This document shows positions 34,167-42,582 of a stretch of 64,000 nt of DNA, one piece after another. A program made the translations under genes and the position numbers. Below the pieces are notes generated by a model, which searched no databases, was not told the DNA's origin, and worked only from the letters and a program-made list of their open reading frames with translations. Origin of the DNA: Sphingopyxis sp. H053 (GTDB lineage Bacteria > Pseudomonadota > Alphaproteobacteria > Sphingomonadales > Sphingomonadaceae); contig NZ_LNRU01000014.1 of the NCBI RefSeq assembly GCF_001468225.1, positions 1 through 64,000 on the forward strand, read 5' to 3'. Position 1 is the stretch's first letter; the number at the start of each line of letters is the position of its first letter.

Positions 34167-34876
34167 ACCTCTTCGCCAGCCTTCGTGTCCCGATCGTCCG
34201 CGAGGAGGAGATGGACGCCGCCGAGCTGCCGCCCGAACGTTATGCGCGCGTGCTTGCCGACCTGTCGCGGATCAACGGTCTGACGATGGCGCCGCGCCCG
34301 ACGCTGAACTTTCTCGATCGGGTGCGTGCGCTCGGCGTTGGCGACCGGCCGTGGCGCATTCTCGACGTCGGGTTCGGCGCGGGCGACATGCTCGCGCGGA
34401 TCGCGCGCTGGGGCGACAGGCGCGGGGTTGCGCTCGACCTGGTGGGCGTCGACCTCAATCGCAAGAGCGAGGCGGTGGCGGCGATGCGGCTCGGTACGCG
34501 GGCGCGGTTGATCACCGGCGATTATCGCGCGCTCGCGGGGCAGGGGTGGGACATCATCCTCTCCAGCCTCGTCACCCACCATATGACGCCCGCGCAGCGC
34601 ACCGAATTCCTCCGCTTCATGGAAGGCGAGGCGGCGCGCGGTTGGCTGGTCAACGACCTCCATCGCCGGCGCCTGCCCTTTGCGGGCTTTCCACTGCTCG
34701 CGACTCTCGCTCTCGTTGATCCGATCGTGCGGCGCGACGGACAGCTATCGGTCGGGCGCAGCTTTCGCCGCGCCGAATGGCGGGCGATGCTGGCCGAAGC
34801 CTTGCCCGAGGCGGCAAGCGAATGCCGGATCTTTCGCAGCTTTCCGTACCGGCTTTGCGTCGAGCATATCCGGTGA
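34163..34876 (+). CDS. class I SAM-dependent methyltransferase
   Basis: The 237-residue protein has the SAM-binding motif I ILDVGFGAGDMLARIA, followed by motif II VGVDLNRKSEAV, and DIILSSLVTHHMTP at the position of motif IV. It probably methylates the product of the type III polyketide synthase encoded just before it. It differs from the membrane-type methyltransferase of the srs operon. Both ends overlap their neighbours by 4 bases, so the three genes form one translationally coupled unit. Confidence 0.88.
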   Translation: MNLFASLRVPIVREEEMDAAELPPERYARVLADLSRINGLTMAPRPTLNFLDRVRALGVGDRPWRILDVGFGAGDMLARIARWGDRRGVALDLVGVDLNRKSEAVAAMRLGTRARLITGDYRALAGQGWDIILSSLVTHHMTPAQRTEFLRFMEGEAARGWLVNDLHRRRLPFAGFPLLATLALVDPIVRRDGQLSVGRSFRRAEWRAMLAEALPEAASECRIFRSFPYRLCVEHIR

Positions 34877-35970
34877 GCGATGCGATCGTCGTCGGCGCCG
34901 GCCCCGCCGGGTCGGCCGCGGCGATCGGGCTGGCGCGCAGCGGTGCGCGGACGCTGCTACTCGAACGCACGCGCGAAACGGGCGACGCGCTGTGCGGCGG
35001 TTTCCTGAGCTGGCAGACGTTGCAGCGGCTCGATGCGCTCGGGATCGAGCGCGCGGCGCTCGGCGGGCAGGCGGTTCGCTGCGTGCGCCTGTTCGCGGGC
35101 CAGCGGCAGAGTGAGACCGCGCTGCCCGGCGAGGCGATGGGGGTGTCGCGCCGCCGGCTCGACTGCGCTTTGCAAGCGGCAGCAGTGGCGGCGGGCGCCG
35201 GCCTCGAACGCGGCATCCATGCGACGGCGCTCGAAGGCGGCACGGTGCAGACGCGCGACGGTGCGATGCTGGCCGCATCGTCGATCTTCCTCGCCGCGGG
35301 CAAGCACGGGTTTCGCGGTTTTCCGCGCGAGCCCGCCGCATGGCAACGCGCCGACCCCGTAATGGGGATGCGGTTGCGTCTTCCGGCGCATCCTTCGCTC
35401 GACCGGCTGATTGGCGATGCCGTCGAACTCCACCTGTTCGATCGCGGCTATGCCGGGCTGGTGCGGCAGGAGGATGGCAGCGGCAACCTGTGCCTTGCGG
35501 TGCACAAGTCGCGGCTCGATGACGCGGGGGGCGATCCGGCGGCACTGCTGCGCATGCTGGGCGACACGCTTCCGCATCTCGGCGAACGGTTGGCGCATGC
35601 CGACTGGTCGCGCGCCGTCGATGCGATCGGGCACGTCCCTTATGGCTGGCGCGCACGCGATACGGCGCCGGGCCTGTTCCGGCTCGGCGACCAGGCCGGG
35701 GTGATCCCGAGCCTTGCGGGCGAGGGCATGGGACTCGCGCTCGCGAGCGCCGAGGCGGCGGTGGCGGCGTGGCGTCACGGCGGCGGCGATGCGGCGCCCG
35801 CATATCAGAAGCGCCTCGCGATGAGGATGACGCGCCCCTTCGCGCTCGCCAATCTCGTCTGGCGAATGGGCGAAAATCGGCACACAGCGGGAGCCATGAC
35901 GAGCATGGCGTCACTTTTTCCGGCGTTGGTACGAATGATGTCAGAGGCGACGCGGATCGAGCCCCGCTAA
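34873..35970 (+). CDS. FAD-dependent oxidoreductase (geranylgeranyl reductase-like)
   Basis: The 365-residue flavoprotein has the dinucleotide-binding motif AIVVGAGPAGSAAAIGLARSG at its start, a glycine-rich DALCGGFLSW loop and the second FAD motif FRLGDQAGVIPSLAGEGMGLAL near residue 280. The family includes hydroxylases, halogenases and geranylgeranyl reductases. It probably oxidises or reduces the polyketide made by the operon. The GTG at 34873 overlaps the methyltransferase stop; an earlier in-frame ATG would overlap that gene by 100 bases. Confidence 0.87.
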   Translation: MSDAIVVGAGPAGSAAAIGLARSGARTLLLERTRETGDALCGGFLSWQTLQRLDALGIERAALGGQAVRCVRLFAGQRQSETALPGEAMGVSRRRLDCALQAAAVAAGAGLERGIHATALEGGTVQTRDGAMLAASSIFLAAGKHGFRGFPREPAAWQRADPVMGMRLRLPAHPSLDRLIGDAVELHLFDRGYAGLVRQEDGSGNLCLAVHKSRLDDAGGDPAALLRMLGDTLPHLGERLAHADWSRAVDAIGHVPYGWRARDTAPGLFRLGDQAGVIPSLAGEGMGLALASAEAAVAAWRHGGGDAAPAYQKRLAMRMTRPFALANLVWRMGENRHTAGAMTSMASLFPALVRMMSEATRIEPR

Positions 35971-36068
35971 CAGCTCACCCGCTCCCCCCTTGCGATAGCG
36001 AGGCGCCGCGCCGATATTGAAGCCAACAGCGATGGTGCCCCAAACAGCCCGTCCGAAGGAGATCCTCC

Positions 36069-36476
36069 ATGACCGACCCGAAAACCGAAAAGACGCTCGA
36101 CCCGATGGCGCACCATGTGCTGCGCGAAGGCGGCACCGAGCGGGCGTTCACCGGCAAATATACCGACCACAAGGGCGACGGCATGTACCGCTGCGCCGGT
36201 TGCGGCGAACCCCTGTTCGACAGCCGCACCAAATTCGACAGCGGGTCGGGCTGGCCCAGCTATACCGCGCCCGCCGAGGGTGGCGCGGTCAAGGAGCTGA
36301 CCGACACCAGCCATGGCATGGTCCGCACCGAAGTGCGCTGCGCCAAATGCGAAGGCCATCTCGGCCATGTCTTCCCCGACGGCCCCGGGCCGACCGGGCT
36401 GCGCTATTGCATCAACAGCGCGGCGCTTGACTTCGCGGACCGCTCGCCGGATGAGGCGCAGACCGGCGAAGGCTGA
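36069..36476 (+). CDS. msrB: peptide-methionine (R)-S-oxide reductase
   Basis: The 135-residue enzyme repairs oxidised methionine. It has two zinc-binding CxxC pairs (RCAGCGEP, RCAKCEGH), the substrate motif FDSGSGWPSY, HLGHVFPDGP, and the catalytic cysteine in LRYCINSAAL. It is a stand-alone MsrB, not fused to MsrA, and has no signal peptide, so it is cytoplasmic. A strong AAGGAG precedes the ATG. Confidence 0.96.
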   Translation: MTDPKTEKTLDPMAHHVLREGGTERAFTGKYTDHKGDGMYRCAGCGEPLFDSRTKFDSGSGWPSYTAPAEGGAVKELTDTSHGMVRTEVRCAKCEGHLGHVFPDGPGPTGLRYCINSAALDFADRSPDEAQTGEG

Positions 36477-36510
36477 AACCTCCTTCCCGGACTGACGCAT
36501 CAGGGGCGCA

Positions 36511-38736
36511 GTGAGGGAAGGAACACCGGCTTTGCGCCGTGAAAGACAGCAGGCTTCGTCGAATAAATCGTCATCGTCCAGCAAGCGCAGCGGCACGCCC
36601 GGCGGCGAGCCGTCAGGCTGGCGCGTGTGGCTGCGCCGCGCCTTTCGCTGGGGCCTCGGCCTCGCGGTCGTGGTCCTCGTCGCGCTGGGCGTTGCGGTCG
36701 GCATCGCGGTGCAGCGCATGCCGAGCTTTGAGGAGCTCAAGAAATCGCCGGCGGGGCAGACGATCCGCGTCCGCGCCGCCGACGGCACCGTCTTCCTGTC
36801 GCTCGGCCCCAATTATGGCCGCTGGCTGACCCTCAGGGAAACGCCGCAGGTGATGCAGGACGCGATGGTCGCGGTCGAGGACCGGCGCTTTCGCTATCAC
36901 CCCGGCGTCGATCCGGTCGGCATGGCGCGCGCCGCCGCGTTCGCGGTACAGAATTACGGCACCGGCCGCCGCATGCAGGGCGCTTCGACGATCACCCAGC
37001 AGCTTGCGCGCAATATCTTCCTGTCGAACAGCTACACCTGGACGCGCAAGATGCGCGAAATGATCCTCGCGCTGGCGCTCGAATGGAAATTCTCGAAGGA
37101 CGAGCTGCTCGAACTCTATCTCAACAAGGTCTATTTCGGCGGCGGCAGCTATGGCATCGACGCCGCGTCGAACAGCTTTTTCGGGCATAGCGCGACCGAA
37201 ATGTCGCTGTCCGAGGCCGCCGTCGTCGCGGGCCTCGTCAAAGCGCCATCGCGCTATTCGCCGACCGCCGATGCGCAGGCGGCATTGGGCCGCGCCGGGG
37301 TCGTGCTCGACGTCATGGTCGACGCGGGCGTCATCACGCGCGCGCAGGCCGACAGCGCCGAGCCCGCCAATGTGCAGCTCGCCAAGGAAACCGGACAGAA
37401 TAGCGCGCGCTATTTTAGCGACTGGGCGCTGCCGCAGCTCGACATGCTGATCGACGAGGGCAGCGAAGCGCTCGACGTCTATACCACCATCGATCTGGGC
37501 ATGCAGCGCGCGGCGACCGCGTCGATCCAGGCGAACACGCCGAAGAATGTGCAGGGCGCGCTGGTATCGCTCGACCGCGACGGCGCGGTGCGCGCGATGG
37601 TCGGCGGCAGGGATTATGTGTCGTCGAACTATAACCGCGCGACGCAGGCGCTGCGCCAGCCCGGGTCGGCGTGGAAGCTGTTCGTCTATATGGCGGCGCT
37701 CGAGGCGGGCTATAAGGTCAACGACCCGGTCGTCGACGAGCCGGTGACGATCAACGGCTGGAGCCCACGCAACTCATCGGGGCGTTTTTCGGGCACGATG
37801 GACCTGCGCAGCGCCTTTGCCTATTCGGTCAATACGGTTGCGGCGAAGCTGGGCGATGAGGTCGGCTTTTCGGCGGTTGCCAATATGGCGCGCCGCTTTG
37901 GCATCACGACGCCGGTCAATACGCATCCCTCGATGGTGCTCGGCAGCGCCGAGGTGCGCGTGATCGACATGACCGCGGCCTTTGCCGCGGTGTCGCGCGG
38001 CGGCGTGTCGGTGCAGCCCTATGGCATCACCAAGGTGACGACCGCCGGCGGCGAGCTGCTCTATCAGCGCCCCGCCGAGCGCGGGACGACGCTGGTCGAC
38101 CATTGGGTCGCGGCGGGCATCACCGACCTGCTGCAGACCGCGGTCAACACCGGCACCGGCAAGGCGGCGCAGATCGGCCGCCCCGTCGCGGGCAAGACCG
38201 GGACGACGTCGAGCAACAAGGACGGCTGGTTCCTCGGCTTTTCGAGCGGGATCACGACCGGCGTGTGGATGGGCCGCGACGATGCGAAGGCCGTCGGCGG
38301 ACTGCAGGGCGGCCGCGCACCCGCGAAGGCTTTTGCCGATTATATGCGCGTCGCGGTCGCGCGGCGCCCGGTCGAGGCGTTCGACACCGAAGTCGTGCTT
38401 CCCGAATGGCAGCTCGAGGACGAGGGTGAAGCCTATATGGGCGAGCCGGGTCAGGAGGGCTTCGTCGACGAGAATGGCATGCCGATCGAGCTGCCCTATG
38501 ACAGCCGCCCGCCCGAGGGCGCGGACCCGGCACCGCCGCCGACCGAGGATGGACCGGTGCTCGACCAGCAATGGATCGAGGAGCAGACCGGGCGGCGGCC
38601 GCCGGCCGAAAATGGCGGGACGCCCAAGAATGGCGGCCAGCCCAAGATCGTGACGGTGCCGAAAACCGCACCGCCGGTCGTCAAGACGCCCACGCTGCGA
38701 TCGCAACCCCAGCCGCAACCGGACGATTTCGACTAG
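36511..38736 (+). CDS. class A penicillin-binding protein (PBP1A type)
   Basis: The 741-residue bifunctional peptidoglycan synthase has a cytoplasmic serine-rich start, one transmembrane helix (about residues 46-68), then the GT51 glycosyltransferase domain with catalytic glutamate in AVEDRRFRYHPGVD and GASTITQQLARNIF. The transpeptidase domain shows SxxK as GSAWKLFVY, SxN as YSVNT, and KTG as AGKTGTTSSNKDGWF. The C-terminal tail is rich in proline and acidic residues. It starts with GTG and is convergent with the metalloprotease gene. Confidence 0.94.
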   Translation: MREGTPALRRERQQASSNKSSSSSKRSGTPGGEPSGWRVWLRRAFRWGLGLAVVVLVALGVAVGIAVQRMPSFEELKKSPAGQTIRVRAADGTVFLSLGPNYGRWLTLRETPQVMQDAMVAVEDRRFRYHPGVDPVGMARAAAFAVQNYGTGRRMQGASTITQQLARNIFLSNSYTWTRKMREMILALALEWKFSKDELLELYLNKVYFGGGSYGIDAASNSFFGHSATEMSLSEAAVVAGLVKAPSRYSPTADAQAALGRAGVVLDVMVDAGVITRAQADSAEPANVQLAKETGQNSARYFSDWALPQLDMLIDEGSEALDVYTTIDLGMQRAATASIQANTPKNVQGALVSLDRDGAVRAMVGGRDYVSSNYNRATQALRQPGSAWKLFVYMAALEAGYKVNDPVVDEPVTINGWSPRNSSGRFSGTMDLRSAFAYSVNTVAAKLGDEVGFSAVANMARRFGITTPVNTHPSMVLGSAEVRVIDMTAAFAAVSRGGVSVQPYGITKVTTAGGELLYQRPAERGTTLVDHWVAAGITDLLQTAVNTGTGKAAQIGRPVAGKTGTTSSNKDGWFLGFSSGITTGVWMGRDDAKAVGGLQGGRAPAKAFADYMRVAVARRPVEAFDTEVVLPEWQLEDEGEAYMGEPGQEGFVDENGMPIELPYDSRPPEGADPAPPPTEDGPVLDQQWIEEQTGRRPPAENGGTPKNGGQPKIVTVPKTAPPVVKTPTLRSQPQPQPDDFD

Positions 38737-38739
38737 CGC

Positions 38740-39471
38740 TCAGACAGCGAAACGGTAGCGGTGGAGCGCGCGTCCTTCGCGGCGCAGCCAGCCGCGCGCC
38801 GCGGCGACATCGCCATCGTGCAGCTCGTCGACGAGCGCGTGGAAGGCCGCGCCATGGTCCATATGCCGAAGATGCGCGACCTCGTGCGCGACCGTGGCGC
38901 GGCGAACATGATCGGGCGCCATGACGAGCCGCCAGCTGTAGCGGAGGTCGCCATCATGCGTGCAGCTGCCCCAGCGGCTGCGCGGATCGCCGACCCCGAC
39001 GCGGCCGACCGACAGGCCCGCAGCCGCGGCGATTTCGCGGCTTTCGCGCTCCATTAGACCCAGCGCCTGTCCCTTCAGCCAGCGTTCGATGCGCCGCCCG
39101 ACGGTTTCCACCGGACCACCGACGTGCAAATTTTCACCGTCGAGACGGATCGCGCGCGGCGCGGTCGCGGTCCAGTCGATATGACGCTCGACACCAAAAA
39201 CGGGCACCGAGGCGCCGGGACCGACGATCACCGGCAGCGCCGCCTTGCCGACCTGTTCGACGAGCCACGCCTGCTGTTCGCCGGCCCATTTCAATGCCGC
39301 GCGTTCGTTGGTGCGGCGCGGAACCGTTAGCCTGAGCTCGCCGCGCGCGCCGTCGAAAACGAGCCGGTAGCGGCGCGACTGGGCGTGCCGGACGACCCGT
39401 ACCGGCCAGGCTTCGTCGCCGACCCAGATGTGCGGCCCCTCGGCCGCGGGGTCAAACGACGCGTTCGACAA
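38740..39471 (-). CDS. YgjP-like metallopeptidase domain protein (M48/SprT-like)
   Basis: The protein (243 residues from TTG at 39471) carries the zinc motif HExxH in RATVAHEVAHLRHMDHGAAFH, the SRWGSC motif typical of the YgjP/DUF45 family, and SWRLVMAP. Such proteins are predicted zinc metallopeptidases of unknown substrate. The start is uncertain: the frame is open to 39549, well inside the YcgN-type gene; the TTG gives a 20-base overlap. Confidence 0.82.
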   Translation of the reverse strand: MSNASFDPAAEGPHIWVGDEAWPVRVVRHAQSRRYRLVFDGARGELRLTVPRRTNERAALKWAGEQQAWLVEQVGKAALPVIVGPGASVPVFGVERHIDWTATAPRAIRLDGENLHVGGPVETVGRRIERWLKGQALGLMERESREIAAAAGLSVGRVGVGDPRSRWGSCTHDGDLRYSWRLVMAPDHVRRATVAHEVAHLRHMDHGAAFHALVDELHDGDVAAARGWLRREGRALHRYRFAV

Positions 39472-39892
39472 GATGATTCTCGAGCGGCCCGGCCATATCC
39501 TCACCGACCGTCCATCCGACGATCGACTCGCCGGCGCGGTGCACCGCATCGCGGTCGCCGCAGACGAGATAATGCCAGTCGGGCAGCGGCTCGCCCTCGG
39601 CGCGCAGACGATAGGCGCAGGTCTGCGGCAGCCATTCGATGTCGGCGACCTTGCCCTTGGTCAGCGTCAGGCAATCGGGAACGTGGCGGCGGCGATGCTT
39701 GTAATCGCCGCAGCGCGCGGTTTTGAGGTCGAGCAGGCGGCACGCGACATTGGTCGGATAGATGCGGCCCGTATCCTCATCCTCAAGCTTGTGGAGGCAG
39801 CATTTGCCGCAGCCGTCGCACAGCGCTTCCCATTGCCCCGCGTCGAGAGTGGCAAGCGGCGCTTCCCAGAAGGGTTGCGCCTCGCGGGCCAT
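39452..39892 (-). CDS. YcgN/UPF0260 family cysteine cluster protein
   Basis: The 146-residue protein has the cysteine cluster ALCDGCGKCCLHKLED and further conserved cysteines (NVACRLLD, ARCGDYKHR, VPDCLTL, QTCAYRL), the pattern of the YcgN family, which probably binds an iron-sulfur cluster or zinc. Function unknown. The ATG at 39892 overlaps the SCO stop by one base; a start 12 bases upstream is possible. SCO, this gene and the YgjP-like gene form a compact minus-strand operon. Confidence 0.85.
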   Translation of the reverse strand: MAREAQPFWEAPLATLDAGQWEALCDGCGKCCLHKLEDEDTGRIYPTNVACRLLDLKTARCGDYKHRRRHVPDCLTLTKGKVADIEWLPQTCAYRLRAEGEPLPDWHYLVCGDRDAVHRAGESIVGWTVGEDMAGPLENHLVERVV

Positions 39893-40536
39893 TACTTGAC
39901 CCACTTCGCCAGCTCGGCGGCGACCTTGTCGGGGGAGCCTTCGTCGACGTCGGACGATGGATCGTCGAGCGGCAGCAGCGCAACCGGTTTGCCATCGGGA
40001 TCCATCAGAAAGGCGAGCTGGCTGTGCGCCATCAGATAGCGGTCGGGCGCCGAACCCTCGACCTTGTTGTACGTCACGACATAGGCTTTTGCGACCGCGG
40101 CAATCTGTTCGGGGGTGCCGGTGAGGCCGAGCAGGCGCGGATGATAGCGCGCGACGAAGGGCTTCAATGCCGCGGGCGTATCGCGCGCCGGATCGACGGT
40201 GATGAAGAGCGGCTGGACCTTCGCGCCGCGCGCGGCGTCGGCCTTTTCGAACTGCGACAGGCCGCGCATCAGCTTTTGCAGGTCGACCGGGCAGATGTCG
40301 GGGCAGAAGCTGTAGCCGAAATAGATCAGGCGATATTTGCCCGCAAAATCACTATCGCGGACGGTCTTGCCATCCTGGTCGGTGAGCGTGAAGGCGCCGC
40401 CGATGCGCGCACCTTCGAGCGGCGGTTTCGCGGGCGGCGCATCGCCGCCGCCGCTACAACCCGCGAGCGCGGCACCGAAAGCGATCATCAGGCTTGCGCG
40501 GACGAACCTTTGTCCCATATTTGCGATATTCATCAT
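39892..40536 (-). CDS. SCO1/SenC family protein
   Basis: The 214-residue lipoprotein has a lipobox at AALAGCSGGG (cysteine near residue 27) and a thioredoxin-like domain with the copper-binding CxxxC in SFCPDICPVDLQKL and the distant histidine in LMAHSQLAFL. SCO proteins deliver copper to the CuA site of cytochrome c oxidase or act as thiol oxidoreductases in the periplasm. No oxidase genes lie nearby. Confidence 0.93.
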   Translation of the reverse strand: MMNIANMGQRFVRASLMIAFGAALAGCSGGGDAPPAKPPLEGARIGGAFTLTDQDGKTVRDSDFAGKYRLIYFGYSFCPDICPVDLQKLMRGLSQFEKADAARGAKVQPLFITVDPARDTPAALKPFVARYHPRLLGLTGTPEQIAAVAKAYVVTYNKVEGSAPDRYLMAHSQLAFLMDPDGKPVALLPLDDPSSDVDEGSPDKVAAELAKWVK

Positions 40537-40622
40537 CTGGCCAGCCTTGATCGGCTAGCCTCGGAAAATCAACCTTTGTCGTCGCGTCAGCGGCGGACAA
40601 ATTGCCCCAGGGGTCGCCGATC

Positions 40623-41243
40623 ATGTTTCGCCGTGCGGAATTCCGCTTCGCCGCTTTCCTCGCCGCGCTGGTCGCCGCGACGGGTCTGTTGCTCAGCCCC
40701 GCGCAGGCGCAGTTCCGCGGCGGCTATGCCTTTTTGCAGGCGGTCGAAAACCGCGACGGGACCAAGGCGACCGAGGCACTGAAGGACGATCCGTCGTTCA
40801 TCAACACGCGCAATCCCGACACCGGCCAAACCGCGCTGATCATCGTCACCAAACGCCGCGACATCAGCTGGCTGCGCTTCCTGCTCGCCAAGGACGCCGA
40901 TCCCTCGATCGGCGATCGCCAGGGCGTAACCCCGCTGATGCACGCCGCACTAATCAATTTCACCGACGGCGCCGAAGAGCTGCTCAAGGAAAAGGCGCCC
41001 GTCGACCAGGCCAACCGGCGCGGCGAAACCGCGCTGATCCTGGCGGTGCAGTCGAAGAATGTCGGCATGGTGCGCCTGCTCGTCAAGCGCGGCGCCAACC
41101 CCGACAAGGCCGACCATGTCGCCGGCATGTCGGCGCGCGCCTATGCCAAGCGCGACGACCGCACGGGACAGATTGTCGCGCTGCTCGACGCCAAGCCCGA
41201 TGGCCCGATCCGCGACCTCGGCCCGAAGTTCGGGCCCAATTGA
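40623..41243 (+). CDS. ankyrin repeat protein, exported
   Basis: The 206-residue protein has a signal peptide ending LLSPAQAQ and about four ankyrin repeats, for example DTGQTALIIVTKRRDISWLRFLLAKDADPS, then RQGVTPLMHAALIN and RRGETALILAVQSKNVGMVRLLVKRGANPD. Ankyrin repeats mediate protein contacts; a periplasmic site is inferred from the signal peptide. Many alphaproteobacteria carry such single proteins with no known partner. It precedes ribB on the same strand but a promoter-like palindrome separates them. Confidence 0.88.
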   Translation: MFRRAEFRFAAFLAALVAATGLLLSPAQAQFRGGYAFLQAVENRDGTKATEALKDDPSFINTRNPDTGQTALIIVTKRRDISWLRFLLAKDADPSIGDRQGVTPLMHAALINFTDGAEELLKEKAPVDQANRRGETALILAVQSKNVGMVRLLVKRGANPDKADHVAGMSARAYAKRDDRTGQIVALLDAKPDGPIRDLGPKFGPN

Positions 41244-41249
41244 TCAATG

Positions 41250-41291
41250 TAATGTGATATCTGGATTGACAATCACATTATGATGTGAGAC
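41250..41291 (+). promoter_or_regulatory. palindromic operator/promoter of ribB
   Basis: A perfect inverted repeat TAATGTGAT (41250-41258) and ATCACATTA (41272-41280), spaced 13 bases, is followed by a third half-site ATGTGA at 41283-41288. A -10-like TATGAT lies at 41279-41284, only 7 bases before the ATG at 41292, so the palindrome would overlap the polymerase site and the transcript could be leaderless. A TTGACA at 41266-41271 lies between the arms. Confidence 0.6.
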
Positions 41292-42575
41292 ATGGCGATC
41301 ATGTCTACACAGCTCATCGATCGCATCCGCGCCATCGTCGACGACGGGACCATGTCCCGTTCGGGTCTCGCCCGTGCCGCGGGCCTCCACGCCAACAGTT
41401 TGCGCGACCTCGATTCGCCCGGCTGGAACCCCACCGCCGAAACGCTGCGCAAGCTCGAAAACTGGCTCGCGAACGGCAGCGACCTGTCGCCGATGGCTAC
41501 GCCAGAGGAAATCATCGCCGAGGCGCGCAACGGCCGCATGTTCATCCTCGTCGACGACGAGGATCGCGAGAATGAAGGCGACCTTGTCATCCCGGCGCAG
41601 ATGGCAACCCCCGATGCGATCAACTTCATGGTCACTCACGGCCGCGGTCTCGTCTGCCTGACGCTGACCCGCGAGCGTGTCGACCAGCTCGGGCTCGAAC
41701 TGATGAGCCGCAACAACGGCACGCGGCACGAAACCGCCTTCACCACCTCGATCGAGGCGCGCGAGGGGGTGACCACCGGCATTTCGGCGGGCGACCGTGC
41801 GCGCACCGTTTCGGTCGCGATCGACGCCGGCAAGACCCGCGACGACATCGTCACCCCGGGCCATATCTTCCCGCTGATCGCACGCGATGGCGGCGTGCTC
41901 GTGCGCGCCGGCCACACCGAGGCGGCGGTCGACATCAGCCGGCTGGCGGGGCTCAACCCCTCGGGCGTGATCTGCGAAATCATGAACGACGACGGCACGA
42001 TGGCGCGGCTCGACGACCTCATCCCCTTTGCGCGCCGCCACGGGCTCAAGATCGGGACGATCGCCGACCTGATCGCCTATCGCCACCGCAACGACCGGCT
42101 GGTCGAATGCGTGTCCGACGACCCGTTCGAATCGGACTATGGTGGCGACTGGCGCCTCAAATCCTATCGCAACAAGATCGACGGCACGGTCAATCTCGTG
42201 CTCCAGAAGGGCGCGATCGACCCCGAGGGGGTGACGCTGGTGCGTATGCACCCGGTGTCGATCTTCGACGATATCATGGGCCGCCCCGGACCGAAGAAGC
42301 GCCGCCTGCAGCGTTCGATGGATGCGATCGGCGAAGCCGGCGCGGGTGTGATCGTGATGCTGATGCGTCCGCTTCCCGGGTCGGCCGAGGCCGATGCCCT
42401 CCCGGCGCCGACCGGCGGCATGGACCTGCGCACTTACGGGATCGGCGCGCAGATCCTCGCCGACCTTGGCGTCCATGCGATGGAACTGCTCACCCCCACC
42501 CACAGCAATATCGTCGGACTCGAAGGCTATGGCCTGTCGGTCGTCGGCGAACGCCCCATCCCCGGAGAGGCGTGA
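41292..42575 (+). CDS. ribB: HTH domain fused to 3,4-dihydroxy-2-butanone 4-phosphate synthase with a GTP cyclohydrolase II-like domain
   Basis: The 427-residue protein has three parts. Residues about 1-65 look like a helix-turn-helix domain (TMSRSGLARAAGLHANSLRD). Residues about 70-275 are the DHBP synthase RibB, with DDEDRENEGDL (88-98), THGRGLVCL and PGHIFPL; it makes the four-carbon unit of riboflavin. The C-terminal part resembles GTP cyclohydrolase II but lacks the CxxxxxxxxxxCxC zinc cluster, having VRMHPVSIFDDIMGRPGPKK in its place, so it is probably catalytically dead, as in the RibBX type. A palindromic site precedes it. A second possible start is the ATG at 41301. Confidence 0.9.
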   Translation: MAIMSTQLIDRIRAIVDDGTMSRSGLARAAGLHANSLRDLDSPGWNPTAETLRKLENWLANGSDLSPMATPEEIIAEARNGRMFILVDDEDRENEGDLVIPAQMATPDAINFMVTHGRGLVCLTLTRERVDQLGLELMSRNNGTRHETAFTTSIEAREGVTTGISAGDRARTVSVAIDAGKTRDDIVTPGHIFPLIARDGGVLVRAGHTEAAVDISRLAGLNPSGVICEIMNDDGTMARLDDLIPFARRHGLKIGTIADLIAYRHRNDRLVECVSDDPFESDYGGDWRLKSYRNKIDGTVNLVLQKGAIDPEGVTLVRMHPVSIFDDIMGRPGPKKRRLQRSMDAIGEAGAGVIVMLMRPLPGSAEADALPAPTGGMDLRTYGIGAQILADLGVHAMELLTPTHSNIVGLEGYGLSVVGERPIPGEA

Positions 42576-42582
42576 TCGGGCA

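Noticed and set aside
41200..41292. FMN riboswitch before ribB
   Set aside because: The leader is too short and the intergenic space holds only the palindromic promoter; the conserved riboswitch core is not seen.
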